From Allomuricauda sp. TY007 (lineage in GTDB: Bacteria; Bacteroidota; Bacteroidia; Flavobacteriales; Flavobacteriaceae): a DNA stretch of 64,000 bases. The stretch is from NCBI RefSeq assembly GCF_010468565.1, contig NZ_WUEG01000016.1:1-64000 (forward strand), written 5' to 3'. Every line of letters starts with the position of its first letter. Positions within the stretch are counted from its first letter, which is position 1. This document shows positions 1-9,255 of the stretch, piece after piece. The notes below the pieces were generated by a model. It did not search any database. It was not told the origin of the DNA and saw only the letters and a program-made list of their open reading frames with translations. Both the position numbers and the translations under genes were made by a program.

Positions 1-78
1 AAGGGAGGCCACAAAGAAGTGGTCCATGCCCATCAGGAACTGGGGCATCATTTTAAACCAGTTCCTAACGATCTATGA
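1..78 (+). CDS. 3' end of an unidentified protein (partial)
   Basis: An open frame runs in from the left edge and stops at TGA 76-78, giving the last 25 residues of a protein rich in His and Gly that ends in PVPNDL. Its start lies outside the window. Two stem-loops follow (84-110 and 161-184), which fits the end of a plus-strand transcription unit. I do not recognise the family from so short a tail. The frame could be a chance opening, but the terminators downstream favour a real gene end. Confidence 0.45.
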   Translation, partial: KGGHKEVVHAHQELGHHFKPVPNDL

Positions 79-83
79 AAAAA

Positions 84-110
84 GGGTCAGACTCTAATAA
101 AGTCCAACCC
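84..110 (+). terminator. weak stem-loop after the partial gene
   Basis: GGGTCAGACT (84-93) pairs with AGTCCAACCC (101-110) at 8 of 10 positions across a 7-base loop, 5 bases after the stop of the partial gene. There is a short T run only further on (117-120). It may be a weak terminator backed up by the stronger hairpin at 161-184. Confidence 0.3.
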
Positions 111-160
111 CCGTTATTTTCAACTTACACACTTATTGGGATAGTGTCGATATAAATAAA

Positions 161-184
161 AAACCAACGGATTGCCGTTGGTTT
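161..184. terminator. bidirectional rho-independent terminator
   Basis: A perfect 10-bp stem, AAACCAACGG / CCGTTGGTTT, closes a 4-base loop. It is preceded by an A run and followed by a T run, so it can end transcripts from both sides: the partial plus-strand gene on the left and the acyl-CoA synthetase on the right. Confidence 0.85.
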
Positions 185-280
185 TTTTATTGCCAGCTAT
201 GAACTATAAGAGATTCTTAGCTTTGCCCAAGATGACAGTCGTTTTTGGAACATTGTTAATTGAATATATTGGCTGTAAAT

Positions 281-310
281 GAGATTTCTCACATTCGTTC
301 GAAATGACAG
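281..310. repeat. dispersed intergenic repeat, family A copy
   Basis: This 30-bp segment containing TTCGTTCGAAATGACAG matches 50774-50803 at 28 of 30 positions. There it forms the right arm of a palindromic element. A more decayed copy may lie just upstream, around 208-238. No coding function is seen. Confidence 0.6.
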
Positions 311-358
311 TTATTCATTAATTTATTGCCAATAGCTCATTGTAAATTGAACACTGAC

Positions 359-2128
359 TTAGTGTTCGTAGATATCATTGTACAAATCAATGTACATTTC
401 CTTTACGGGCTTTCGTTTTAGTTTCATGGTAGGGGTGAGGTGGCCATCTTCCACGCTCCAAACATCTGGGGTAAGTCTAAACTGTTTTACTTTTTCCCAT
501 TTGGCGAACTCTTGGTTGGCCCAATCCACTTCTTCCTGCATACGGGCGATAACCTTTTCGTTTTTGACCAATTCATCATTTGATCCCAAGTCGATATTAT
601 GGCGTTTGGCCCATTCCTTTACAAATTCAAAATTGGGCTGAATCAAGGCTGCCGGCATTTTTTCACCTTCGCCGACCACCATGATCTGTTCTATAAATCG
701 GGATTGTTTAAAACGGTTTTCCAATAATTGGGGAGCCACATATTTTCCGCCGGATGTTTTGAACATCTCTTTTTTACGATCGGTAATGCGCAAAAAGCCT
801 TCTGCGTCCACTTCTCCAATATCTCCAGTATGGAAATAAGCTCCTGTCATTACTTCAGCAGTTTTTTCTGGGTCTTTGTAGTAGCCCATCATCACATTGG
901 GGCCTTTACAAAGAATTTCCCCGTCCTCGGCAATTTTCACTTCTACATTATCAATCATTTTCCCTACAGTGCCAATTTTCCAACCTTTGTTGCGTTGGTC
1001 GTTTACTGCAATTACGGGCGAAGTCTCTGTAAGTCCGTATCCTTCCATTACGGGCATCTCCGCTGCAGCAAAAATTCTGGCAAGCCTTGGTTGTAGCGCG
1101 GCACTACCGGAAACCATCACGGATAGATTGCCGCCAAGACCTTTTTTCCATTTGCTAAATATTAATTTACGGGCAAGCCCAAGTTTTTTCTCGTACCACC
1201 AGCCGTTTGCACCGTAAGGCTCAAATTTGAGCCCTACTTCAACAGCCCAGAAAAAGAGTTTCTTTTTTATGCCCGTTAAATTGGTTCCCTTGGCAATAAT
1301 GGCATCATAGACTTTCTCCAGCAATCGGGGAACAACACTCATCACGTGGGGTTTCACCTCTTTCACGTTATCACTGATTTTGTCCAATCCTTCCGCAAAA
1401 TAAATTTCTACACCACAATATTGGTAGAGGTAAAGAATCATACGTTCAAAAATGTGGCAAACAGGCAAAAAACTCAAGGCAGTTCCACCTGTTTCAAAAG
1501 GAACCCTAACTTGGCTATCGACCACGTTGGAAACTATATTGTTATGAGATAGCATAACTCCTTTTGGTCTACCGGTTGTGCCAGAGGTGTATATAAGGGT
1601 GGCCAAGTCATCAGGTTTTACGGTATCTTTTAATTTTTCGACTTCATCTTGGTTGGAGGTATCGCCCCCCAATTCCAAGACTTCTTTCCAGTTTTTGCAA
1701 TTATCCAGCTCATCAAAGGAATAAATCTCTTTCAGCTTTTTAATTTTTGAGCTTATGGACAAAACTTTTTCCAACACTTCACCACAGGAAACAAAACAAT
1801 ATTTTGCTTCGGAATGGTTAAGGACATATTCATAATCTTCTTCGGAAATGGTAGGGTAAATGGGTACGTTCTGCGCCCCAATTTGAAGAATTCCAATATC
1901 AACAATGTTCCATTCCGTCCGGTTGGTCATGGAAATTACAGCAATTTTGTCGTTGGGCTTAACACCCATCCGAAGTAAGGCCCTGCTCACGGCATTGGCT
2001 TTGTCAATGTACTGTTGTGTGGATGTAGCTATCCATGTACCGTCACTTTTGGTGACCAATGATTTTTCTAAGGGGTATTTTTCAAGTTGATAGTATGGGA
2101 AATCAAATAATCGGGTAACCGTCTGCAT
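359..2128 (-). CDS. Long-chain acyl-CoA synthetase (AMP-forming)
   Basis: This adenylate-forming enzyme should activate long-chain fatty acids to acyl-CoA using ATP and CoA, for beta-oxidation or lipid remodelling. At 589 residues it has the usual length of FadD/FAA-type ligases. The phosphate-binding motif YTSGTTGRPKG is near residue 180, GYGLTETSP near 367, and the hinge and C-terminal core TGDIGEVDAEGFLRITDRKK near 435-455. There is no signal peptide, so it is cytosolic or peripheral to the membrane. It sits alone on the minus strand, 127 bp downstream of purL. Chain-length preference cannot be read from sequence. The start ATG is the first in frame. Confidence 0.93.
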   Translation of the reverse strand: MQTVTRLFDFPYYQLEKYPLEKSLVTKSDGTWIATSTQQYIDKANAVSRALLRMGVKPNDKIAVISMTNRTEWNIVDIGILQIGAQNVPIYPTISEEDYEYVLNHSEAKYCFVSCGEVLEKVLSISSKIKKLKEIYSFDELDNCKNWKEVLELGGDTSNQDEVEKLKDTVKPDDLATLIYTSGTTGRPKGVMLSHNNIVSNVVDSQVRVPFETGGTALSFLPVCHIFERMILYLYQYCGVEIYFAEGLDKISDNVKEVKPHVMSVVPRLLEKVYDAIIAKGTNLTGIKKKLFFWAVEVGLKFEPYGANGWWYEKKLGLARKLIFSKWKKGLGGNLSVMVSGSAALQPRLARIFAAAEMPVMEGYGLTETSPVIAVNDQRNKGWKIGTVGKMIDNVEVKIAEDGEILCKGPNVMMGYYKDPEKTAEVMTGAYFHTGDIGEVDAEGFLRITDRKKEMFKTSGGKYVAPQLLENRFKQSRFIEQIMVVGEGEKMPAALIQPNFEFVKEWAKRHNIDLGSNDELVKNEKVIARMQEEVDWANQEFAKWEKVKQFRLTPDVWSVEDGHLTPTMKLKRKPVKEMYIDLYNDIYEH

Positions 2129-2255
2129 AGTTAGTTATATGTTAAGCGATTGCAAATTAGCAAATCAGACCTTAACAATGAAACAGATTTAACAATTACA
2201 TAAGGTAAATTTTGAAAAATCCCCAAATAATAACCCTCAAGAGGAATAAATTATA

Positions 2256-5200
2256 CTAATCTTCCAAATTTTCCAACCATTCCCTTGCATTCACAAATGC
2301 TTGTAACCAAGGCGATACCGCATCATTTCTATCCTTTGGATAGTGCGCCCAGTTCCAGGGGAAAGTAGAGCGTTCTATGTGGGGCATAGTCACTAAATGA
2401 CGCCCTGTTTTATCGCAAAGCATGGCCGTATTGTAATCACTTCCGTTTGGATTGGCAGGGTAGCTTTTGTAACCGTATTTGGCCACGATATCGTATTGGT
2501 CCTCGGTATGTGGCAAACTGAATTTACCCTCACCGTGACTAATCCAAACACCCAATGTGGTTCCTGCCATGTTGGAAAGCATCACAGAATTGTTCTCTTG
2601 AATTTTAACCGAAGTAAAATTACTCTCGTGCTTGTTGGAGTCGTTATAGGTCAATCTTCCATGAGTTTCATGTTCTGGGTTGATGAGGTCCAACTCCATG
2701 AACAATTGGCATCCATTGCAAATCCCTATCGATAAGGTGTCAGGTCTGGCAAAGAAATCTTTTAAGGCTTTGTTGGCTTTTTCGTTGTACTTAAAGGCTC
2801 CGGCCCAACCTTTGGCACTTCCCAATACATCGGAATTGGAAAAACCACCAACCGCACCGATAAATTGAATATCCTCCAGCGTTTCCCTTCCAGTGATGAG
2901 GTCGGTCATGTGCACATCTTTTACATCAAAACCAGCCAAGTACATCGCATTTGCCATTTCGCGCTCGGAATTGCTTCCTTTTTCACGTAGGATGGCTGCT
3001 TTTGGTCTGTTGGTGTCTCTTGACTGCGCTCGAGTTGACAATTTCCCATCAAAATGTTTAGGAAAAACATAGTTTAACGGTTGCTCCTTGTAATTGTCAT
3101 AGCGGTCCTTGGCCAGACTATTTGCGGTCTGTTTGTTATCCAATAGATATGACGTTTTGAACCAAGTATCACGTAAAGAGGCAATGTTCAACCCGATTTC
3201 AATACCATTATTTTTGATTTTCAAGGTGCTTTCTGAGGTTGGCGTACCGATTTTGGCGAATTCAACGCCTACGGCTTTAAGTTCATTTTCCACTGATGTA
3301 TCCTTGGCTTGGAATACCACGCCACTATTTTCAGCGAACAATAGTTTGATGATATCCTGCTCGTTTAAGATGGACAAATCCAAATTGGCACCCAAATCGT
3401 TATTTGCAAAGCAAAGTTCCAACAAGGTAGTGATCAAACCACCTGAAGCTACATCGTGCCCCGCCAATAGCTGACCATCTTTGATGAGCTTTTGCAAGGT
3501 ATTGAAAACGGTCTTGAAATAACCAGCATCCAAAACAGATGGGGCTTCATCGCCAATTCCGTTCAAAATCTGTGCAAAGGAGGAGCCGCCCAATTTGTGG
3601 CTATCCTTGGATATGTTGATGTAGTATATATCCCCGCCATCTTTTTGCAAAACAGGTTCCACTACTTGGTTGATGTTGTTGCAATTGGCAGCTGCTGAAA
3701 TAATTACTGTTCCAGGAGACAATACGTCACCGTCCTTATATTTTTGTTTCATGGAAAGTGAATCCTTTCCAGTGGGCACATTGATACCCAAGTCTATCGC
3801 AAATTCCGATAAGGATTCCACGGCAGCGTATAAACGGGCATCTTCACCTTCGTTTCTGCAGGGCCACATCCAGTTGGCGGATAGCGATACGGATTTTAGA
3901 CCATCTTTCAACGGTGCCCAAACAATATTGGTCAAGGATTCCGCTACGCTGTTTCTGCTTCCTGCCACAGGGTCGATTAGAGCTGAGATAGGGGAGTGCC
4001 CAATACTGGTGGCAATACCTTCTTTTCCTTTAAAGTCGAGGGCCATCACACCGCAATTGTTCAAGGGCAACTGTAATGGTCCGGCACATTGTTGCTTTGC
4101 AACACGTCCGCCAACACATCGGTCCACCTTATTGGTCAACCAATCTTTACAGCCCACGGCTTCCAGTTGCAGCACTTGTTCCAGATAATCGTGGAAATGC
4201 TCCAAAGAATACGATAGGGCGGGATATTTCTGCTGGGCCGTTTTGTCGGCCATAATGGTTTTGGGGGAACTTCCGAACATATCGGAAAGCTCCAAATTCA
4301 TGGGAGTTTCACCAGTTTTGCCCGAAGTGAATTTAAAGGTGTGGTCACCTGTAACTTCCCCTACGTTGTACATGGGAGAGCGTTCGCGTGCCGAAACGCG
4401 GTCCAATAGGTCCAAATCCTTTTCCCCGATTACCAATCCCATACGTTCTTGGGATTCGTTTCCTATCAATTCTTTTTTGGAAAGCGTAGGGTCTCCGATG
4501 GGTAGCTTGTCCGTATCAATGGTTCCCCCGGTTTCTTCGACTAGTTCCGACAAACAGTTCAGGTGTCCACCAGCTCCGTGATCGTGAATGGAAACAATGG
4601 GGTTGTAATGGCTTTCGAACAAGCCACGAACGGCGTTCGAAGCTCTTTTCTGCATTTCCGGGTTGGAACGTTGTACCGCATTCAATTCAATAGCAGAGCT
4701 AAATTCTCCAGTATCTGCACTGGATACGGCGGCTCCACCCATCCCAATACGGTAGTTGTCACCGCCTAGAACAACTATTCTGTCTCCTTTGCTGGGAGTA
4801 TCTTTCAAGGCTTGGTCGGTTTTTCCATAACCAATGCCTCCGGCCATCATAATTACTTTGTCGAAGCCTAATTTTCGTGCTTCTTCTTCATGCTCAAAGG
4901 TCAGAACCGAACCGGCAATCAGGGGTTGACCGAATTTGTTTCCAAAATCGGATGCCCCGTTGGATGCTTTGATCAAAATATCCATTGGGGTCTGGTACAG
5001 CCAATCCCGTTCCTTCATTCCTTTTTCCCAAGGACGGTTTTCTTCCAAACGTGAATAGGAAGTCATATAAACAGCAGTTCCTGCCAAAGGCAAAGAGCCT
5101 TTTCCACCAGCCAAACGGTCCCTGATTTCTCCTCCGGAACCTGTCGCGGCCCCGTTGAAAGGCTCCACGGTGGTCGGGAAGTTATGGGTTTCCGCTTTTA

Positions 5201-5930
5201 GCGACAGTACGGAATCAAACTCTTTTTCTTCATAAAAGTCGGGCATGTCAGCACTTTTCGGAGCAAACTGAATGGCTTTTGGCCCTTTGATGAAGGCCAC
5301 ATTGTCCTTGTAAGCCGAAACGATATCATTAGGGTTGGCTTCGGATGTTTTTTTGATTAATTTAAACAGGGAAGAAGGTTTCTCCTCTCCATCAATCACA
5401 AAGGTCCCATTAAAAATTTTGTGCCTGCAATGCTCGGAATTTACCTGACTGAAACCAAATACTTCGGAATCTGTCAACTTGCGTCCCAATTTTTTGGCCA
5501 GTCCCTCCAAATATTCCACTTCTTCATCGCTGAGGGCCAAACCTTCTTTTTCATTATAGGCGGCAATATCATCAATTTCTTGGATGGCTTCAGGAACAAT
5601 ATTTATGGTAAAGATATCCTGTCCCAAGGAGGTGTATTTTTGGGAAAGCATGGGGTCAAAATCGGTGAAACCCTCTTCAACGGCATGGAATTCCTCGATA
5701 CGGATAATTCCGGTGATGCCCATGTTCTGGGTGATTTCGGTGGCGTTGGTGCTCCACGGCGTTACCATAGCGGCACGTGGCCCAACAAAAAAGGCGTCGA
5801 GTGACGCCGCTTCTATCTTAGGCTGGTTGCCAAACAACCAAGTTAATTTATTAATGTCTTCCTGAGCGATTTCCTGAGCGGTTTGGACGGCAAAAACCTT
5901 GGTCGCCTTGTCCCCAAAAAAATGGATCAT
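2256..5930 (-). CDS. purL: Phosphoribosylformylglycinamidine synthase (FGAM synthase)
   Basis: PurL converts FGAR, glutamine and ATP to FGAM in de novo purine synthesis. The 1224-residue single chain is the large type, which fuses the synthetase and the glutaminase; the small type needs separate PurQ and PurS. FGAM synthetase signatures include SQVNSEHCRHK near 165 and KAETHNFPTTVEPF near 245. The C-terminal class I glutamine amidotransferase has the nucleophile Cys in GICNGCQ (about residue 1074) and a MPHIERS segment near 1185. It is monocistronic here. A half-promoter TAAATTTG lies on the minus strand at 5963-5970, without a clear -33 TTG. Confidence 0.97.
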   Translation of the reverse strand: MIHFFGDKATKVFAVQTAQEIAQEDINKLTWLFGNQPKIEAASLDAFFVGPRAAMVTPWSTNATEITQNMGITGIIRIEEFHAVEEGFTDFDPMLSQKYTSLGQDIFTINIVPEAIQEIDDIAAYNEKEGLALSDEEVEYLEGLAKKLGRKLTDSEVFGFSQVNSEHCRHKIFNGTFVIDGEEKPSSLFKLIKKTSEANPNDIVSAYKDNVAFIKGPKAIQFAPKSADMPDFYEEKEFDSVLSLKAETHNFPTTVEPFNGAATGSGGEIRDRLAGGKGSLPLAGTAVYMTSYSRLEENRPWEKGMKERDWLYQTPMDILIKASNGASDFGNKFGQPLIAGSVLTFEHEEEARKLGFDKVIMMAGGIGYGKTDQALKDTPSKGDRIVVLGGDNYRIGMGGAAVSSADTGEFSSAIELNAVQRSNPEMQKRASNAVRGLFESHYNPIVSIHDHGAGGHLNCLSELVEETGGTIDTDKLPIGDPTLSKKELIGNESQERMGLVIGEKDLDLLDRVSARERSPMYNVGEVTGDHTFKFTSGKTGETPMNLELSDMFGSSPKTIMADKTAQQKYPALSYSLEHFHDYLEQVLQLEAVGCKDWLTNKVDRCVGGRVAKQQCAGPLQLPLNNCGVMALDFKGKEGIATSIGHSPISALIDPVAGSRNSVAESLTNIVWAPLKDGLKSVSLSANWMWPCRNEGEDARLYAAVESLSEFAIDLGINVPTGKDSLSMKQKYKDGDVLSPGTVIISAAANCNNINQVVEPVLQKDGGDIYYINISKDSHKLGGSSFAQILNGIGDEAPSVLDAGYFKTVFNTLQKLIKDGQLLAGHDVASGGLITTLLELCFANNDLGANLDLSILNEQDIIKLLFAENSGVVFQAKDTSVENELKAVGVEFAKIGTPTSESTLKIKNNGIEIGLNIASLRDTWFKTSYLLDNKQTANSLAKDRYDNYKEQPLNYVFPKHFDGKLSTRAQSRDTNRPKAAILREKGSNSEREMANAMYLAGFDVKDVHMTDLITGRETLEDIQFIGAVGGFSNSDVLGSAKGWAGAFKYNEKANKALKDFFARPDTLSIGICNGCQLFMELDLINPEHETHGRLTYNDSNKHESNFTSVKIQENNSVMLSNMAGTTLGVWISHGEGKFSLPHTEDQYDIVAKYGYKSYPANPNGSDYNTAMLCDKTGRHLVTMPHIERSTFPWNWAHYPKDRNDAVSPWLQAFVNAREWLENLED

Positions 5931-6127
5931 ACAATCTGTGCGTTGAACGGTTTAAGAAAATGCAAATTTACGATTTTGGAACGTAATTCGTCCTACAGGA
6001 AAGGTGTTTTGTTAACTAATCAATGTTGATAGGGTATTCGTCAATTGAAACGGGGGTTACATGAATTGATCCACTTAGTTTAAGACTGATTAATGTAGGT
6101 TTGGTACCATATAAATAATTGATAAGC

Positions 6128-6286
6128 ATGAAAGAAAGTGGAGAATCAAGTAAAATGAACAAAAGATATACTGTTATACTTTTATTTACGGTGTTTGCTG
6201 TTTTGTTTTCGTTGCTTCATGATGATTGGAATTGGGCCAACTTTTTTAGGCATCTCATAAGAAACATCATTAGAAATATTTTTTGA
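6128..6286 (+). CDS. Small single-pass membrane protein, hypothetical
   Basis: This 52-codon frame, ATG to TGA, lies in the 528-bp gap between purL and the amidohydrolase. A polar N-terminus with KMNKR is followed by a hydrophobic stretch (residues about 14-30, VILLFTVFAVLFSLL), then DDWNWANFF and a basic tail RHLIRNIIRNIF. The layout of one membrane helix plus an amphipathic basic tail is protein-like rather than random. A second ATG at residue 10 is an alternative start. There is no recognised family and no clear promoter. Conservation would decide whether it is translated. Confidence 0.45.
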   Translation: MKESGESSKMNKRYTVILLFTVFAVLFSLLHDDWNWANFFRHLIRNIIRNIF

Positions 6287-6458
6287 TTGGATTTTGTATA
6301 GGAAATTGTTCTTGCCGAGCTTCCAGTTTTTTGTTTCATAGAAATGTTACATAAACTTTATTGATTTGAGAAATCGAAGCTTAGAATGGTTCAGAGTGTG
6401 CAAAGTTAAAGTAGTTTAACTATCTTAGAAGCATTATAGCTAACTCAAAACCAACCTT

Positions 6459-8051
6459 ATGAAAACTACCAAAATCCTGTTGTGCGGGATTATGCTGTTC
6501 GCTGGTATTGCCACTACAACAGCACAGAAAAAGTATTCTAAAAGTAAAATCAAAAAGTTTAAAGCGGAAGTCGAAGCCATTGTGGAGGCCAATAAAAAGC
6601 AGACACAGGTAATGGTGGATAAAATTTTCAGTTTTGCAGAACTGGGCTTTCAAGAAGAGGAAAGCTCGAAATACCTCACTGGAATTTTAGAAGAAAATGG
6701 ATTTACCATAGAGCGCTCCATTTCCAATATTCCAACGGCATGGTTTGCAACATGGAGCAATGGAGAAGGTCCCGTTATTGCCTTGGGAAGTGATGTGGAC
6801 TGTATTCCAAAAGCTTCGCAGTACCCTGGTGTAGCTTATCACAAGCCAATTGTTGAAGGTGCGCCTGGGCACGGTGAAGGGCACAATGCCGGTATTCCAT
6901 TGAACATTACATCGGCATTGGCCGTAAAAGAGGTGATGGAAAAGGAGAATATTGGAGGAACCTTGATTCTTTGGCCGGGAATTGCCGAGGAATTGGTCGC
7001 AGCCAAAGCATGGTATGTTCGTGATGGCCTTTTTGATGATATTGATATGTGCATTTTTACCCATGTAAGCAGTAATCTTAGTGTTTCTTGGGGACCTACT
7101 CGGGGAACTGGCCTTATTTCCGTGGAATATATGTTTGAGGGTGAAGCCGCACATTCTGCAGGAGCGCCTTGGAGAGGACGAAGTGCCTTGGATGCCGCTG
7201 AGCTTATGAACGTAGGGTGGAACTATAAAAGGGAACATTTGCATCCATTGAAACGTTCACATTCGATTTTCACCGATGCGGGAGACCAACCCAATGTGGT
7301 GCCTTCCAAAGCAGGTATTTGGTTCTATTTTAGGGATGTTACTTATGAAGGAATCATGGAAATGTATGCCGAGGCCAATGATATTGCCAAGGGGGCAGCC
7401 ATGATGACTGGAACCAAAATGACTTCTCGCGTGTTGGGTACCGCTTGGCCAAGACATTTTAACAAAGTGATTGCCGAGACCATGTATGAGAATATAAAGG
7501 AAGTTGGTCTCCCTACTTGGTCCGAAGCCGACCAAAAATTGGCTAAAGCAGTACAAACAGAGATGAAATCCAAAAAAGTGGAAGGCCTGCCCACGGAACT
7601 ATCAGAATTAGGACTTCCAGTTTTGGAACCTGTGAGCGGGGGGTCGGATGATATCGGGGACGTTTCTTGGAAAGTGCCCACAGTAACCATGCGTTTTCCG
7701 TCCAACATTCCTGGATTACCTGGTCATCACTGGGCCAATGCCATTGCCATGGCTACACCGATTGCGCATAAAGGAGCGACTGCTGGAGCCAAAGCAGAGG
7801 CTATGACTATTATGGATTTCTTGTTGAAACCAGAACTATTGACCCAAGCTTGGGATTATTTCAATAATGAGCAGACCAAGGAAACCAAATACGAGCCCAT
7901 GATTTCTGCGGATGATATGCCACCCATATTTTTGAACAAAGACAAGCAAGACATGTATCGAGGCAAGTTGGAAAAATTCTACTACGATGAAACCAAGTAC
8001 GACACCTATTTGGAACAATTAGGAGTAGAGTATCCAACAGTGAAGGAATAA
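6459..8051 (+). CDS. Secreted M20-family amidohydrolase (AbgB-like)
   Basis: This 530-residue member of the M20 metallopeptidase/amidohydrolase family most resembles AbgB, the large subunit of p-aminobenzoyl-glutamate hydrolase. An N-terminal signal peptide (residues 1-22, ending in TTTAQ) indicates export, unlike cytosolic E. coli AbgB. Typical features are GSDVDCIP near 105, GEGHNAG near 135, EYMFEGEAAHSAGAPW near 225 (dimerisation domain and substrate His) and a C-terminal GHHWANAIAM. The likely reaction is hydrolysis of an N-acyl amino acid or peptide-like amide in the periplasm; the substrate is unknown. It stands alone and is followed by repeat-rich intergenic DNA. Confidence 0.85.
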   Translation: MKTTKILLCGIMLFAGIATTTAQKKYSKSKIKKFKAEVEAIVEANKKQTQVMVDKIFSFAELGFQEEESSKYLTGILEENGFTIERSISNIPTAWFATWSNGEGPVIALGSDVDCIPKASQYPGVAYHKPIVEGAPGHGEGHNAGIPLNITSALAVKEVMEKENIGGTLILWPGIAEELVAAKAWYVRDGLFDDIDMCIFTHVSSNLSVSWGPTRGTGLISVEYMFEGEAAHSAGAPWRGRSALDAAELMNVGWNYKREHLHPLKRSHSIFTDAGDQPNVVPSKAGIWFYFRDVTYEGIMEMYAEANDIAKGAAMMTGTKMTSRVLGTAWPRHFNKVIAETMYENIKEVGLPTWSEADQKLAKAVQTEMKSKKVEGLPTELSELGLPVLEPVSGGSDDIGDVSWKVPTVTMRFPSNIPGLPGHHWANAIAMATPIAHKGATAGAKAEAMTIMDFLLKPELLTQAWDYFNNEQTKETKYEPMISADDMPPIFLNKDKQDMYRGKLEKFYYDETKYDTYLEQLGVEYPTVKE

Positions 8052-8058
8052 TTTGATA

Positions 8059-8115
8059 TGTCAGTTCGAGCGGAGTCGAGAACTTAAACCTATCTCGACT
8101 ACGCTCGATGTGACA
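8059..8115. repeat. dispersed palindromic element, family B
   Basis: Two arms, 8059-8081 and 8093-8115, form an imperfect 23-bp inverted repeat around an 11-base spacer, bounded by TGTCA and TGACA. The reverse complement of the right arm matches 50471-50493 at 22 of 23 positions. The element lies between the convergent amidohydrolase and AraC genes. Confidence 0.7.
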
Positions 8116-8128
8116 TAAATATTGAAGC

Positions 8129-8190
8129 AAGTCGTCATGCTGAACTAGTTTCAATTGGGATGAGATTCCGTATCAAGTGCGGAATGACAA
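8129..8190. repeat. diverged dispersed element (GTCATGCTGAACT type)
   Basis: The segment starts with GTCATGCTGAACTAGTTTCA and ends with GCGGAATGACAA, so it has the same GTCAT...ATGAC bounds as the neighbouring repeats. It is probably a decayed relative in the same repeat-rich gap. No second close copy was found in the window. Confidence 0.35.
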
Positions 8191-8208
8191 TTTTAGACCA
8201 TTTCATTG

Positions 8209-8236
8209 TGTCATTCCTGCGAAGGCAGGAATCCAT
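8209..8236. repeat. dispersed palindromic element, family C
   Basis: This 28-bp hairpin sequence begins TGTCATTCCTGCGAAGGCAG and pairs TTCCTGC with GCAGGAA. It matches 50571-50598 at 26 of 28 positions. The two mismatches fall in the loop region while the stem is kept. Confidence 0.7.
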
Positions 8237-8297
8237 AATTCATTTGGCACGAATTTTCTCGAATACAGCATCTCGACTGCGTTCGATATAAGAGTGT

Positions 8298-9200
8298 TCA
8301 ATTAAAAGAAGCTCGAAAGGCCAAAGGTGACTGTTGGGTTTTGTTCTTGAACAATTTGCTAAAGGATTGTGAGTGTTCAAAGCCAAGTATATGGGCGATT
8401 TCACTAACTGAAAGTTGGGTAGTGGATAGTTTTTCCTTAGCCTTTTCAATTAGTTTTTCATGGATATGCTGTTGGGTACTCAATCCTGTTAACACTTTGA
8501 GCAAACTGCTCAAATAACTTGTTGAAACATGCAGGCTTTGAGCTACGAATTGGACCGACGGTATTCCTTTGTCGATGGCCTCTTCATTGTTGAAGTAGGT
8601 GTCGAGAAGATTCTCCAGCCGAACCAAAATCTCGTGGTTATTGATTTTTCTCGTAAGAAATTGTCTTTGATAGTATCTTTCGGCATAGTTAAGCAGTAGT
8701 TCGAGTTGTGCAACAATGATGTTTTGACTGAATTTGTCGATGTTTGATTTATATTCCTGCTGAATATTGAGCAAAACATCAACGATGGTTTTCTCTTCCT
8801 TTTCTGAAAGGAAAAGTGCTTCATTTATGGCATAGCCAAAGAACTCATAGTTTTTTATAGTCTTGGCCAATGGAGTGTTCCACAAAAAATCCGGGTGGAT
8901 GAGCAATAACCAGCCTGAAGGCTTCTTTTCTGTAGGTAACATTTCAAACTGAAGAACTTGTCGTGGCCCGATAAAGGATAAAAGCCCTTCATCAAAATCA
9001 TACTCCTGTTGCCCATAACGTACTTTTGCCTGGATATCTCGCTTCAATCCAATGGAATAGAAATTTTGCATCCATGTGATTTGATTTTCAATAGTTTGAT
9101 AATCCACTTTGCCATAATCTATCAAGCTTATTAATGGATGTTCGGGCTTGGGCAGCGCACAAAACTTGTGGAACTCGGTAAGGGTGTTAAAAGTGTGCAT
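8298..9200 (-). CDS. AraC-family transcriptional regulator
   Basis: This 300-residue DNA-binding regulator has an N-terminal sensor region (about 1-190, no recognised ligand motif) and a C-terminal AraC/XylS double helix-turn-helix. The second HTH is clear: IAHILGFEHSQSFSKLFKNK near 268-288, followed by SPLAFRASF. It lies 55 bp downstream of a short-chain dehydrogenase on the same strand, with a stem-loop between them. Such SDR/AraC pairs are common, so it may regulate the SDR gene. This is inferred from position only. Confidence 0.88.
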   Translation of the reverse strand: MHTFNTLTEFHKFCALPKPEHPLISLIDYGKVDYQTIENQITWMQNFYSIGLKRDIQAKVRYGQQEYDFDEGLLSFIGPRQVLQFEMLPTEKKPSGWLLLIHPDFLWNTPLAKTIKNYEFFGYAINEALFLSEKEEKTIVDVLLNIQQEYKSNIDKFSQNIIVAQLELLLNYAERYYQRQFLTRKINNHEILVRLENLLDTYFNNEEAIDKGIPSVQFVAQSLHVSTSYLSSLLKVLTGLSTQQHIHEKLIEKAKEKLSTTQLSVSEIAHILGFEHSQSFSKLFKNKTQQSPLAFRASFN

Positions 9201-9216
9201 ACGTTAATCATGAATT

Positions 9217-9241
9217 CAGGGCAAGGTTTTAGCTTGCCCTG
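9217..9241. terminator. stem-loop between SDR and AraC genes
   Basis: A perfect 9-bp stem, CAGGGCAAG / CTTGCCCTG, closes a 7-base loop in the 55-bp gap. T runs are short on both sides, so it may be an attenuating or partial terminator, or an RNA-processing hairpin, rather than a full stop. Confidence 0.5.
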
Positions 9242-9255
9242 TTTTAAATTACATA

